Of a stretch of 64,000 bases of DNA, positions 25,501 to 33,154 are shown piece after piece (the stretch's first letter is position 1; the number at the start of each line of letters is the position of its first letter). The stretch comes from Acetivibrio cellulolyticus CD2 (GTDB taxonomy: Bacteria; Bacillota; Clostridia; Acetivibrionales; Acetivibrionaceae). The position numbers were made by a program, and so were the translations under genes. The notes beneath the pieces are model-generated. The model searched no databases, had not been told where the DNA came from, and saw only the letters and a program-made list of their open reading frames with translations. The stretch is from the NCBI RefSeq assembly GCF_000179595.2, contig NZ_JH556653.1, forward strand, positions 966,959-1,030,958. The letters run 5' to 3'.

Positions 25501-28500
25501 TTGAATAGGGGTCAGTAGTGCAAATTAACCTTCCGTTTGTATCATAATCGTATTTTGTCAGCTTATTAAGTGCATCATAGGCTTTAACCTGTAAATTCCT
25601 GGAGTTGTATTCCAGTCCTTCATAGTATACTGATTTTGGATCTTTCTTCTTGTAAACCCTGTTCATCGGATCATAGAAATTAACATATGCATTATCTCTC
25701 CAGTCCTTTGTTCTTATAAGGTTTCCATTAAGATCATAATCATATACTGTAGTATGTGGAGTACCACCAACAGTGATCTGTGATGTAGTCATCCTGTCAA
25801 ACCTGTCATACTGGTATATTGTTTGTACAGTGTTTCCGTCAGTTTCGCTAATTACATTACCATTTACATCATAATCCCTAGATAACGTTATAGCTTCACT
25901 TCCATTATACCTCTGTCTGCACTGGTTTTTCACTTTCAAATTGACAGCATTATAACTGTAAAGTTCACATATATCATCCGTTGTGTCAGCTTCAGTATTC
26001 ATTTTATTCTGTGTATAGACCAAATTACCCAATGTATCATACTGCATTATCTTTTGTATTTGTGATTGGGTGGTGCCATATATGTAAGGCTCTATTATTT
26101 TCGATACCTTACCCAAATTATTGTATTCATACGTCGCTTGATATTCAGTTCCGCCCTTACACTCGGTATGACTAGTCAAATTGCCTTTAAGGTCATAAAT
26201 GTTTGTTTCCATAACACCGCCATTGTCGGTTACATTTACCTTCTTTGTTACTTTATTAGCTATAATTACACCGGATTGAACCTGAGGTTCATAAGTATAT
26301 GTTGTTTCAGCCCCTATTGCGCTAGCTTCATCTATAACCTGACTAGGCGGTACAGGTACTAATCCTGTAGTATCACTCTTTACAGTCTTTTCCTTAGTTA
26401 CTCTTCCCAAAGTATCATACTCATATTTCACTGTAAATGGAAGGGTGCGCAATTTATTTTCAGGATCAAGCTTAGTTTTTATTAATCCTTCCGGGGTATA
26501 TTTATATTCAGTAACATAGCCACCTTCATCCGTTGATGTTAATAGATTGCCATTTTTGTTATAAGCATTTGCCTTGTAATTATATATACTTGATGCTGAC
26601 CAAGTAGAGGTTGAAGTGTTGTAATTGTATTCCTCTCCTCTAAAACCACTCTGTACAAGTCTTCCAACTACGTCGTACCTATAGAAGTTAAAATTCTTAC
26701 AAGCATAAGCTGGAGCTGCCAATGGATCTTCAATATTATCCATTGTGCTTACATAATTATTAGGGGAAACATCAGCAATTTTTCTGCCTGCAAGGTCATA
26801 CCAGTTCATAGCTGTATAAGTCTTCTGCACATAGGTTTGTGTGGTATCATCATATACCGATATTTGGCTATCCAGATAAACCTTTTTGTTAAGACCTCTC
26901 CAGTCGTAAGAATAATAAGTTGTATAACCTCTTGGATTCATCACGCTTAACGGATTTCCCTGCCAGTTTAAAACCTTTGAAGATGATGCCTGATATGAAC
27001 CAGAGGAATCAGTTTCACCAATCAACCTGTCAAGATTGTCGTAATAGTAAAGATCAATTCTTGCATTTGAAGGATACATTCTTATTTTCATATTGCCTTC
27101 TGGATCATAATAGTAAGTAGAGGTTATTATATAGTCAGTACCTGAGTTATAATCATTGCCATATATGTTGCCGGTTTTTACGTACAACTTTTCTAATGCA
27201 GTCTTGCCAAGATAGTTATTGATGTACTCAGTCGTAATTTTATTGATATCAAGATTGTCCTTATACTCTTCTGTCTTATTTACATTGTTTGATCCATCAT
27301 AGTAGTATTTCTTTCTCTCTCCAGTAAAACCTACTGACTCCATCAATTTGTTGTTCTTGTAATACTGGAATGAAGATTTATAAAATCTGTCATCAACAGC
27401 ATAGTCATGTATTCCATTTCTGCTCGTTTCATTATTAAAAGTTGCCTGATCAACATTAGTTTTTAATATTGCTTCATTAACTTTATTACCCGAATCGTCG
27501 TAAACATACCTTTTATAGGTATATGAACTCGTTACTCCATTTTCACCTTCAAAAGGAGTCCATATGTGCACAGGTCTTTTCATTGTGTCATAAAAATAGT
27601 AAGTAACATATCCCTCACCATCTTCTATACTCTTTGTAGTTCCATCAAGATTGTACAGTGTTGAAATTCTAATCTCGCTGGCTCCACCTGGATCGCTAAC
27701 TTTTTCGATAAGCCTGTCAGCATAATCATATCTTATCTCTTCAGTTATAAATTCCATAGTGTTGAGCATTTTCTTGTGTATAACAACTTTTTTATAATTA
27801 TCTACTGAAACATACTCAGTTAGATATTCATAGCTTTCAAGCCACATTTCAGTTCCACCGTAAGGAGTCACATATACATCTTTAATCCTGTCCCTTGAGT
27901 CATAAGTATACCTGTAGGTTGTTCTGTTTGTTCCACCAAACTCATTCAGATCCGGCTCAATCTTTGTTTTCATATTGCCACTTTCATCATAATCATACTC
28001 AAAAACATTACCTACGGGGTCTGTTTCTTTTGTAACCTTGTTTGTACCAAGATAATATTGATATCTGTAGCCCACATTAGTATTGTTATATTTGTGGTTC
28101 GCCAGATCATCGCTTGATTCATCATAAAGGTTTGGAGATATCTTCTGGATAAGCCTACCAGACAGATCATACACATACCTTTCAATACTCTTTTTGCTGG
28201 CAGTAGCAATTGTATCGCTATCACAAGTAGTCTTTCTTTCAAGTTTTCCGTTTTTATCATAGTCATACCATGTTGATTGGTATGTTGTATATCCATTCAG
28301 TAAAACTTTTTCGCTTTGGAGCAATTTGTATGAGTTATAAGTATATTCAACGGTTTTAGCCTCTGGATCGGTTATTTTTGATAGCATTCCATTTGTATTA
28401 TATTCATATGTTGTTGCCGCAACCGGATTTGAATTATAGTACTTCGGCTCTGTAACAGATTTAATCTGTCCGTCAGGCCAATATTCATATGTTGTGATAT

Positions 28501-31018
28501 ATGAATTTGTGCTGTTAAGACTTGCGAGCTCGGGATAAGGCTGTGTTGTGACCTTTGTGCGGTAAACATATTTCTTTTTCAGCAACCTAGTTGAGTAGTA
28601 TTCATAGTATGTATAACTATTCTCTTCATCCTTCTCAAACTTAATCAAATCCTTCAAGACACTATCAGTATAATAACCATACTCTTTTATGGATTTATCA
28701 GGATTTGTAACTGTTGTTAAGTTTCCATTGCTATCCACATCATATATTGTCTTATTCCCATAATTATCGGTCTCGCTCTTAATTTCATTGTATTTATTGT
28801 AATAAACGTTTCCTAGTACTTGATTCTTGAAGTACTCAATTACACTCTTTGTACCATCATCGTCTATCCTTTCCGTTATTGCATTAGCCTCATCATACAT
28901 TTCCACAGTAGTAATAACCTTTCCGTTCACAGTGCTGAATGTAGTGGTCTTGTTAGGGGAATAATCATATTCAGACACTTTGCCGTACATATCCGTGTGC
29001 TTTATAATCCGGCCATTAGCATTATATTTTACATCATCTAACGTTTTCCATACAGTCGATCCATTTTCTATTTTTTCAGCAATCATAATTTTAAAGCCGT
29101 CAGTATAGTCAAAGCAATATACGTCATACCCATTGGCATCGGTCACTTTATCAAGTTTGCTATTATTTAGAGTATACACTACAGTTCTTGATGAAGAAAC
29201 GTCTTTTACCTTAACTCTTGGATATGAATTTTCTACAACATATTCAAGTTGGACAATTCTTCCTTTACTATCCTGTATCTGATCAATTTTGCCATTCAGA
29301 TAACTTACAGATATTCTATTTCCAACGTAATCCTCTACATATGATAGCAAATATTGGCTATTAACCTTTTGGAATCCATATTTTGTCCTATCCTTCATTG
29401 TCAATACATAATTATCGCTTGAAATGTTATAGATAAGTTCATCCCTCGAATCCATACCAGAGTAAGTCTTGGTCGTGGATGTAGTACCGGACAGTATAAA
29501 CGTCGATGATGACCCATCCGGCTTATTAACTGTAGCCACATCAGCAGCACTACTTAATTCAATACTTCCTTCATAGCTGAATGTCCATCCTGTTCCTAAT
29601 ATACCTGTTTTTGTGTTCTTAGAATTATAGACCCTGCCAATTGATATGTCAGGTCCTGGAGCAGATATTTCAAGATCAGTATAGCTCCTGCTAAAATTTC
29701 CTGTTGGAGAATATACACCTTCAAAATTGAAGTAGCTTTCATTACAGCCAATATATATCAGCTTATTGCACCATTGATCCATGGTTCTTCCCACAGGTAT
29801 AAAATTATACTTTGACAAAGGCTTGTTTATACCAAGTATATTGAATTTTGATTGGGTATCTTGACCAAAATCAATAGTAGTAATTTGGCTAGAATCCAAA
29901 CCAGTCAAATAAACCCTATGATCACCTGATGGCTTAAAATTACCTACTGTACTAAGCCTTTTAAAATTACCTACACATTGTATTGTTCCATTGCTCAGCT
30001 TGGTTCCATCATGGATTACGGAAGTTTGGAAATAGATGGTTCCTCCAACATATACATAGTCCCCAGAATTCGTCATTTTAAGTGTGGAACTACCATTTAC
30101 GGAATAATCTCTTAACGCAACCAACCTTCCATTATTAACATTGATTATAGAGCTATTATTTTGGGTAAACTCGTAACATACCTTAAGCATCTTTCCGTTC
30201 AAATCAACTGTGCAATTGTCTATATTTGCCGATTCATATACATGATTCATTTGAAGTGTCTTGGTTGAATTTATATTAAAAGTACCACGAGCTACAATAA
30301 TGTGATTACTGTCTGCTGATTCAACCTCGTTGCCATTGGTATCAAGCTTGTAAGCACGTACAAAGAATTCGTATTCATGGCTATCTGTAGGAAGCAAACC
30401 ACTAAAAGTAGCATCCAACTTTTCAACATCAGTTGATCCCAGATCTACAATTGTATGATTAATGTCTTGGGTATCAATTCTATAAACATTATATCCATCC
30501 TCATTACCTGAAGGTGTCCATTTTAATATAGCTCTATCGCCACTTGCGGTTGCTCGCAAAAACTCTGCCTCTAAGTCGTTAGGTTCTAACACAGTCTGGC
30601 TCGTCGTTGAAGTTGTTGAACTTAATGACACTTCAGAACTTAATATACTTGCTGAATTTAACGTATCTATTGAGCTTTTTGTGCTTTTTGAAGGAACTGA
30701 CATAACCTCCTGTGATTCAAAAGAATTAAATCCTTCTATCCCCATATAAGCAGCACTCTTTTTGTTTTCTTTTCCAAGAATACTGCTTTTATCTTTTTGC
30801 TTTGCCAAATCGCTCTCAACCTTAGCTTTACTGTCTGTATACAGTTTGTCTATTTCGTCCTGAGTTAACGTAGTCTTTGGAACATTCTCATACACATCAA
30901 TTGCAGGGGTAAACTTTTTTGAATTCTTTAACATATTATCTGATGCCATAACCGGTAGTACTTGTAATACAGTTAAAATAGCTACAACTATTGCAATAAT
31001 CTTTCTGCTCTTAAACAT
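22562..31018 (-). CDS. Giant secreted RHS/YD-repeat polymorphic toxin with peptidoglycan-binding module
   Basis: A 2818-residue protein. The order is: signal peptide (1-25), a Ser/Thr-rich spacer, an Fn3-like domain (about 148-245), a DUF6531-type RHS entry segment near 430-500 (DISIGRVYNSKNTKTGILGT), about 2000 residues of YD/RHS repeats (many GxxxxxxYDxxGRL motifs) that fold into a hollow shell, and the RHS core end signature (YYNLDARYYDPKIARFLQQD ... NDPIMYTDPTGH). After the core come a PG_binding_1 domain (about 2474-2545, LKVGSKGEDVVILQKELVEL), a Thr/Ser-rich linker, and a final toxin-like domain (about 2750-2818) containing LRGAKGSRIFYR and GIEILAKASKANE, which resembles RelE/ParE-type RNases. 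Such proteins kill neighbouring cells by delivering the tip. A GGAGGG site precedes the start. Confidence 0.9.
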   Translation of the reverse strand: MFKSRKIIAIVVAILTVLQVLPVMASDNMLKNSKKFTPAIDVYENVPKTTLTQDEIDKLYTDSKAKVESDLAKQKDKSSILGKENKKSAAYMGIEGFNSFESQEVMSVPSKSTKSSIDTLNSASILSSEVSLSSTTSTTSQTVLEPNDLEAEFLRATASGDRAILKWTPSGNEDGYNVYRIDTQDINHTIVDLGSTDVEKLDATFSGLLPTDSHEYEFFVRAYKLDTNGNEVESADSNHIIVARGTFNINSTKTLQMNHVYESANIDNCTVDLNGKMLKVCYEFTQNNSSIINVNNGRLVALRDYSVNGSSTLKMTNSGDYVYVGGTIYFQTSVIHDGTKLSNGTIQCVGNFKRLSTVGNFKPSGDHRVYLTGLDSSQITTIDFGQDTQSKFNILGINKPLSKYNFIPVGRTMDQWCNKLIYIGCNESYFNFEGVYSPTGNFSRSYTDLEISAPGPDISIGRVYNSKNTKTGILGTGWTFSYEGSIELSSAADVATVNKPDGSSSTFILSGTTSTTKTYSGMDSRDELIYNISSDNYVLTMKDRTKYGFQKVNSQYLLSYVEDYVGNRISVSYLNGKIDQIQDSKGRIVQLEYVVENSYPRVKVKDVSSSRTVVYTLNNSKLDKVTDANGYDVYCFDYTDGFKIMIAEKIENGSTVWKTLDDVKYNANGRIIKHTDMYGKVSEYDYSPNKTTTFSTVNGKVITTVEMYDEANAITERIDDDGTKSVIEYFKNQVLGNVYYNKYNEIKSETDNYGNKTIYDVDSNGNLTTVTNPDKSIKEYGYYTDSVLKDLIKFEKDEENSYTYYEYYSTRLLKKKYVYRTKVTTQPYPELASLNSTNSYITTYEYWPDGQIKSVTEPKYYNSNPVAATTYEYNTNGMLSKITDPEAKTVEYTYNSYKLLQSEKVLLNGYTTYQSTWYDYDKNGKLERKTTCDSDTIATASKKSIERYVYDLSGRLIQKISPNLYDESSDDLANHKYNNTNVGYRYQYYLGTNKVTKETDPVGNVFEYDYDESGNMKTKIEPDLNEFGGTNRTTYRYTYDSRDRIKDVYVTPYGGTEMWLESYEYLTEYVSVDNYKKVVIHKKMLNTMEFITEEIRYDYADRLIEKVSDPGGASEIRISTLYNLDGTTKSIEDGEGYVTYYFYDTMKRPVHIWTPFEGENGVTSSYTYKRYVYDDSGNKVNEAILKTNVDQATFNNETSRNGIHDYAVDDRFYKSSFQYYKNNKLMESVGFTGERKKYYYDGSNNVNKTEEYKDNLDINKITTEYINNYLGKTALEKLYVKTGNIYGNDYNSGTDYIITSTYYYDPEGNMKIRMYPSNARIDLYYYDNLDRLIGETDSSGSYQASSSKVLNWQGNPLSVMNPRGYTTYYSYDWRGLNKKVYLDSQISVYDDTTQTYVQKTYTAMNWYDLAGRKIADVSPNNYVSTMDNIEDPLAAPAYACKNFNFYRYDVVGRLVQSGFRGEEYNYNTSTSTWSASSIYNYKANAYNKNGNLLTSTDEGGYVTEYKYTPEGLIKTKLDPENKLRTLPFTVKYEYDTLGRVTKEKTVKSDTTGLVPVPPSQVIDEASAIGAETTYTYEPQVQSGVIIANKVTKKVNVTDNGGVMETNIYDLKGNLTSHTECKGGTEYQATYEYNNLGKVSKIIEPYIYGTTQSQIQKIMQYDTLGNLVYTQNKMNTEADTTDDICELYSYNAVNLKVKNQCRQRYNGSEAITLSRDYDVNGNVISETDGNTVQTIYQYDRFDRMTTSQITVGGTPHTTVYDYDLNGNLIRTKDWRDNAYVNFYDPMNRVYKKKDPKSVYYEGLEYNSRNLQVKAYDALNKLTKYDYDTNGRLICTTDPYSTGTHKTTLSYDNLGNVKEKTDASSKKLKYTYNILGRLEKVSDGTNDISSYTYYIDGRIRTQLLGTFTTTYKYNCFGELKSVSDPNGEGVSSKTESYEYTPAGLLKEKKDRNGIITYYSYDCHGRLTTQTVTGSDNSSVTITIPLDTGYDQNGNLKKIIVENKGAGGVAESTITTERIYDELNRVKTKKETVVEGGITTIAGPTVYTYDITTGVSSGEIKEKSEYPGSQTIEKVFDKAGRLKLVTNGGEQTVYEYYNDGRRYRVTYKDKFRQTYTYYDDGLLKDLKSEIKNTSGTYVESEYYKYYYNTNHTMQKKDERIGGTTATLKTTSYGYDGLNRLNHIDEPTRIIDYTFDSRGNRATQTETIKSTSKVTYTKYDYTDNNRIQYETKRNTNASGTIIQKKQYQHDNNGNQLKVLDITTTTTTLENNTYTLLNQLKTSWTSASNSTMTNTFNGEGKRVAKKIGTGTPARYFYEGNDVVFEYTNGTGALSVLNVIGLNLISRTLIGTTNGKAYYFYNGHADVTALIDASTNKMRAQYQYDDFGNITLEKYYDSTGTATTDPAKMIKSQARYAGYQYDEESKYYNLDARYYDPKIARFLQQDTYMGEANDPLSLNLYTYCSNDPIMYTDPTGHKEQGTVLKVGSKGEDVVILQKELVELGCLTMPKGVEYGYYGNLTQEAVRQYQIRARITVDGKAGDQTWKALGLYLEGVGDSNTQKGVHDQYSKILQSNQTSGTPIGTTPVISKGTTSTKVTKTTSTSQTVTKSTSTQVIYGYVPPATAVSRGTGKDKVNLGQPTDNSGVIDWIQDKWNQFSEWSDNTTTKSQIDRAKLLLPKGINENTPGYTQMIVDRVIEDDKIQEVSMGIAMGSVGELKIVGGLSEGKGITSLIKNDKRLINAAEEMGTNQVAQKEANELVSKLLEGNVNPGKGTSNLFKDILYLRGAKGSRIFYRNTQEGIEILAKASKANESKVIKILEQLYK

Positions 31019-31082
31019 TTTAGCCCTCCATTTTTAGTGTTTTTTTAAAGTATTTTGTCTGCGTACTGTTTTGCTTAACACT

Positions 31083-31112
31083 TTAGTTTGTTTTCATTTA
31101 TCCCACCTCCTT
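31083..31112 (-). promoter_or_regulatory. Four-residue leader ORF with strong ribosome binding site
   Basis: AAGGAGGTGGGA (31101-31112 on the minus strand) precedes ATG AAA ACA AAC TAA (31097-31083), encoding Met-Lys-Thr-Asn. It lies between the RHS promoter and the RHS start. The binding site is better than the one in front of the RHS gene itself. Confidence 0.45.
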
Positions 31113-31139
31113 AGAGTTACATAAAAAAGTTCAAAATGC

Positions 31140-31168
31140 ATTATATACCAAATAAATACCATTTTCAA
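31140..31168 (-). promoter_or_regulatory. Sigma-A promoter of the RHS operon
   Basis: On the minus strand TTGAAA (31163-31168) and TATAAT (31140-31145) have a 17-base spacer, giving a leader of about 115 bases. Confidence 0.7.
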
Positions 31169-31381
31169 CCTAACAAAACATTTTTTTGCTACTTATCATT
31201 AATTTTACACCATAATATTTAAAATTTCTAAGCCTCTTTCCAATATATTCATGCATTGCCTGGCTTAATTGCAGCATTACCCTGTCATTTTGATAGTGTA
31301 AAATTTAAAACTAGTCTCAATAAATTCAACAAACTCTTTTGATGGAATCATATTGTATTATTTCTGTCATATCATACTCAA

Positions 31382-31415
31382 TTTTAGGAAGTTTGCTTTG
31401 CAAACCTCCTAAATA
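31382..31415. repeat. Dispersed hairpin element, copy 3
   Basis: TTTTAGGAAGTTTGCTTTG then CAAACCTCCTAAATAA. TTAGGA-GTTTGC pairs with GCAAAC-TCCTAA. It is the most symmetric of the three copies (others at 9145 and 20087). Confidence 0.6.
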
Positions 31416-31418
31416 AAG

Positions 31419-31453
31419 GGAACCCACTGCTTTTAGCAAAAGCAATGAGTTCC
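31419..31453 (-). terminator. Terminator of the cwlD-like gene
   Basis: GGAACCCACTGCTTTT pairs with AAAAGCAATGAGTTCC with two mismatches, 20 bases after the stop codon. On the minus strand CCCTTTATTTAGG follows. Confidence 0.75.
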
Positions 31454-31472
31454 AGTGTTATAAGCTAATCTT

Positions 31473-32189
31473 TTAGTTCGCATAATACTTCAGTATTCCA
31501 TCCTTTATCGCAATAGCAAGTTTATCCTGATATTCAATGGATGCCAGCTTTCTTTCCTCTTGCTCATTTGACAAAAACCCGCATTCAACAATTACCGTGG
31601 GTGTTTTTAGGTTCTTAAGTATAATAATTTCAGCGTTTTTCAACATTGCCTCTCTCTTATTATTCGGATCAACATTATCTCTTAATGACCTCTGGATACC
31701 TTCAGCCGCTATCTTGCTTTCAGGTGAATTTGGCGGAAAAAATACTTGTGCTCCACAATACTGTGTCTGTGGAAATTTATTAAGGTGAATGCTTACAACA
31801 AGATCTGCTCCGGATTCATCCATCATTTTTTTTCTCCTGAGTAAATCTTGTTTTCTTTTCTGTGTAACGCTCTTTGTTCCATCTTCATATTTAAGTGTAT
31901 CATCTTCTCTTGTCATTATAATTGTAAAATTCTCAGCTTCAAGTAGTTCCTTTATTTTTGAAGCTATATAAAAGTTTATTTCCTTCTCTCTTGTGCCATT
32001 GTCACTCACAGCCCCAGGATCTTCCCCACCATGCCCTGCGTCTAAAATCACAATCCTGTTTTTAGGTGTATTATTTGTTGTCTTTAGCTCTGAAAAACTC
32101 ATTCTGGTACCAATACCAAAAGCTGCAAATACAAGTAAAAGAAGCAGTGCTATTAAAGCTATTCTCTTTTTTTTCAATACTAAAATCAT
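31473..32189 (-). CDS. cwlD: N-acetylmuramoyl-L-alanine amidase, CwlD-like
   Basis: CwlD-type amidases remove stem peptides from spore cortex muramic acid so that muramic-delta-lactam can form. The 238 residues have an N-terminal membrane anchor or signal (about 9-28, ALIALLLLLVFAAFGIG) and an Amidase_3 domain. The zinc ligands are visible in VILDAGHGGEDPG (His), REKEINF (Glu) and VVSIHLN (His), and the catalytic Glu in VIVECGFLSN. Length and anchor match CwlD rather than secreted autolysins. GGGGGAAAAACC precedes the ATG. It lies downstream of the sigma-54-controlled gene, but a strong terminator at 32315-32349 separates them. The function is secure at family level; the cwlD name is likely but not proven. 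Confidence 0.85.
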   Translation of the reverse strand: MILVLKKKRIALIALLLLLVFAAFGIGTRMSFSELKTTNNTPKNRIVILDAGHGGEDPGAVSDNGTREKEINFYIASKIKELLEAENFTIIMTREDDTLKYEDGTKSVTQKRKQDLLRRKKMMDESGADLVVSIHLNKFPQTQYCGAQVFFPPNSPESKIAAEGIQRSLRDNVDPNNKREAMLKNAEIIILKNLKTPTVIVECGFLSNEQEERKLASIEYQDKLAIAIKDGILKYYAN

Positions 32190-32314
32190 TGGTTTTTCCC
32201 CCTGAATATGAATCTACAAATAGCATATTCATATGTAGGTTGACCATATGCAAATAAACTGCACATATGACCCATGCTTGATACAATATCACTACTATCA
32301 ATGTTTTCAAGGAC

Positions 32315-32349
32315 AAAAAAAATGACTGTCCGATAATCCAGACAGCCAT
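32315..32349 (-). terminator. Terminator of the sigma-54-controlled gene
   Basis: On the minus strand ATGGCTGTCTGG...CGGACAGTCAT forms a stem with wobble pairs, followed by eight Ts. It ends the transcript of 32405-32842 before cwlD. Confidence 0.85.
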
Positions 32350-32404
32350 CGTATTTATAAAAACTATATCCAACATTTCCATTCACATATCCTACATCAT
32401 AACA

Positions 32405-32842
32405 TTATCTGAATCTATACCATGAGAAGTGTGTTGCAATTATAGTCTGCTTTTTAACGTTTACAAATATGTTTTGATTTGTTACTTCATCGTATAAGAA
32501 GCCGGTATATGCGTCTACCTTAATTTTGACTGGTTTTAAGAAATTATTAGTATCAGGACTTGCTTCTATTCCAACTTCCCCATCCTTAGCACAAACCCTT
32601 AACGTAAAGGTCTTTGGGTATTGATCTTTTGTAAGAAAGTCTTTGGGGAAATTTACAGTAACAAAGCCAACCTCAAATGATCCACCCTTTTCAGTAACTG
32701 TAACTGTTCTCTCAAAGACCATATTATCATTTGCACTATAGGACTCTACACTCTGAACATCGTAACCTTGTGCTGCCATTGCAGGAACACTAGAGACCAG
32801 CAATACCGCCAGTATTAATCCCGATAGAATTTTCTTAAACAT
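32405..32842 (-). CDS. Small secreted protein under a sigma-54 promoter
   Basis: A 145-residue exported protein of unknown family. The signal peptide is clear (MFKKILSGLILAVLLVSSVPAMAAQ, cleavage after AMA at about residue 23). The mature part (about 120 residues) looks like a beta-rich domain (VFERTVTVTEKGGSFEVGFV, PKTFTLRVCAKDGEVGI) and has one Cys. I see no catalytic motif and no anchor. The start at 32842 follows AAGGAGG at an ideal distance; the in-frame ATG at 32872 is upstream of that site. The gene has a consensus sigma-54 promoter about 60 bases upstream, its own terminator, and a divergent sigma-54 activator next door, so it is probably the main or only target of that activator (inference). 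Confidence 0.8.
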   Translation of the reverse strand: MFKKILSGLILAVLLVSSVPAMAAQGYDVQSVESYSANDNMVFERTVTVTEKGGSFEVGFVTVNFPKDFLTKDQYPKTFTLRVCAKDGEVGIEASPDTNNFLKPVKIKVDAYTGFLYDEVTNQNIFVNVKKQTIIATHFSWYRFR

Positions 32843-33149
32843 AAATAAGTACCTCCTTATTATTACCTGCATACACTAAATACAATTCTACTATATTAAA
32901 ATGCAATAACCGTGCCAAACTTGTTTAAATCGCTAAAACTATTGAAAGTTAGTAATGTAGACCTAAAAGTCAGGAATTTTTGTAGTACCACATTCCTAGG
33001 ACCGTACAGGCCAATTGTTTATTTATGGTAATAACTCAACTGCCTTACTATATGTATAAAAATTTCGCACTCCATTTTTTATATAAACATATACTTTTTT
33101 ATACCGATATATAAACATATACCCCATTTTTCAAATAGGAGATAAACAT
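32843..33149. other. Divergent regulatory region between the secreted gene and its activator
   Basis: It contains the sigma-54 promoter (32902-32917) on the minus strand and, 190-260 bases upstream of it, repeats of ATAAACATAT next to the activator gene. No obvious sigma-A promoter for the activator was found with confidence. Confidence 0.5.
32902..32917 (-). promoter_or_regulatory. Consensus sigma-54 (-24/-12) promoter
   Basis: On the minus strand the bases TTGGCACGGTTATTGCA match YTGGCACGRNNNTTGCW at every specified position (TGGCAC at 32917-32912, TTGCA ending at 32902). A transcript would start near 32890, about 48 bases before the secreted protein's ATG. Confidence 0.88.
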
Positions 33150-33154
33150 ATGCC
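33080..33154. promoter_or_regulatory. Three direct repeats, candidate upstream activator sites
   Basis: TATATAAACATATAC occurs exactly twice (33080-33094 and 33108-33122). The core ATAAACATAT recurs a third time (33142-33151), overlapping the activator start codon. Core spacings are 28 and 31 bp, about three helical turns. A rough inverted version lies at 33048-33060. The layout suits oligomeric binding by the divergent activator and autoregulation. Confidence 0.55.

Larger units (their letters stand above)
31019..31472 (-). other. RHS upstream region
   Basis: It holds the RHS promoter, a three-base-spaced short leader ORF, the cwlD terminator and hairpin copy 3. The 31150-31380 stretch is A/T-rich without recognisable genes. 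Confidence 0.5.

Noticed and set aside
28012-28569. Minus-strand alternative frames inside the RHS gene
   Set aside because: They are shifted readings of the RHS repeats with no start signal.
32071-32386. Minus-strand ORFs of 66 and 103 codons between the sigma-54-controlled gene and cwlD
   Set aside because: They run across the strong terminator at 32315-32349 and into the cwlD 5' end in another frame.
33080-33154. Possible CRISPR-like array upstream of the sigma-54 activator
   Set aside because: Only three short imperfect A/T-rich repeats with spacers of about 15 bases and no cas genes; operator sites fit better.
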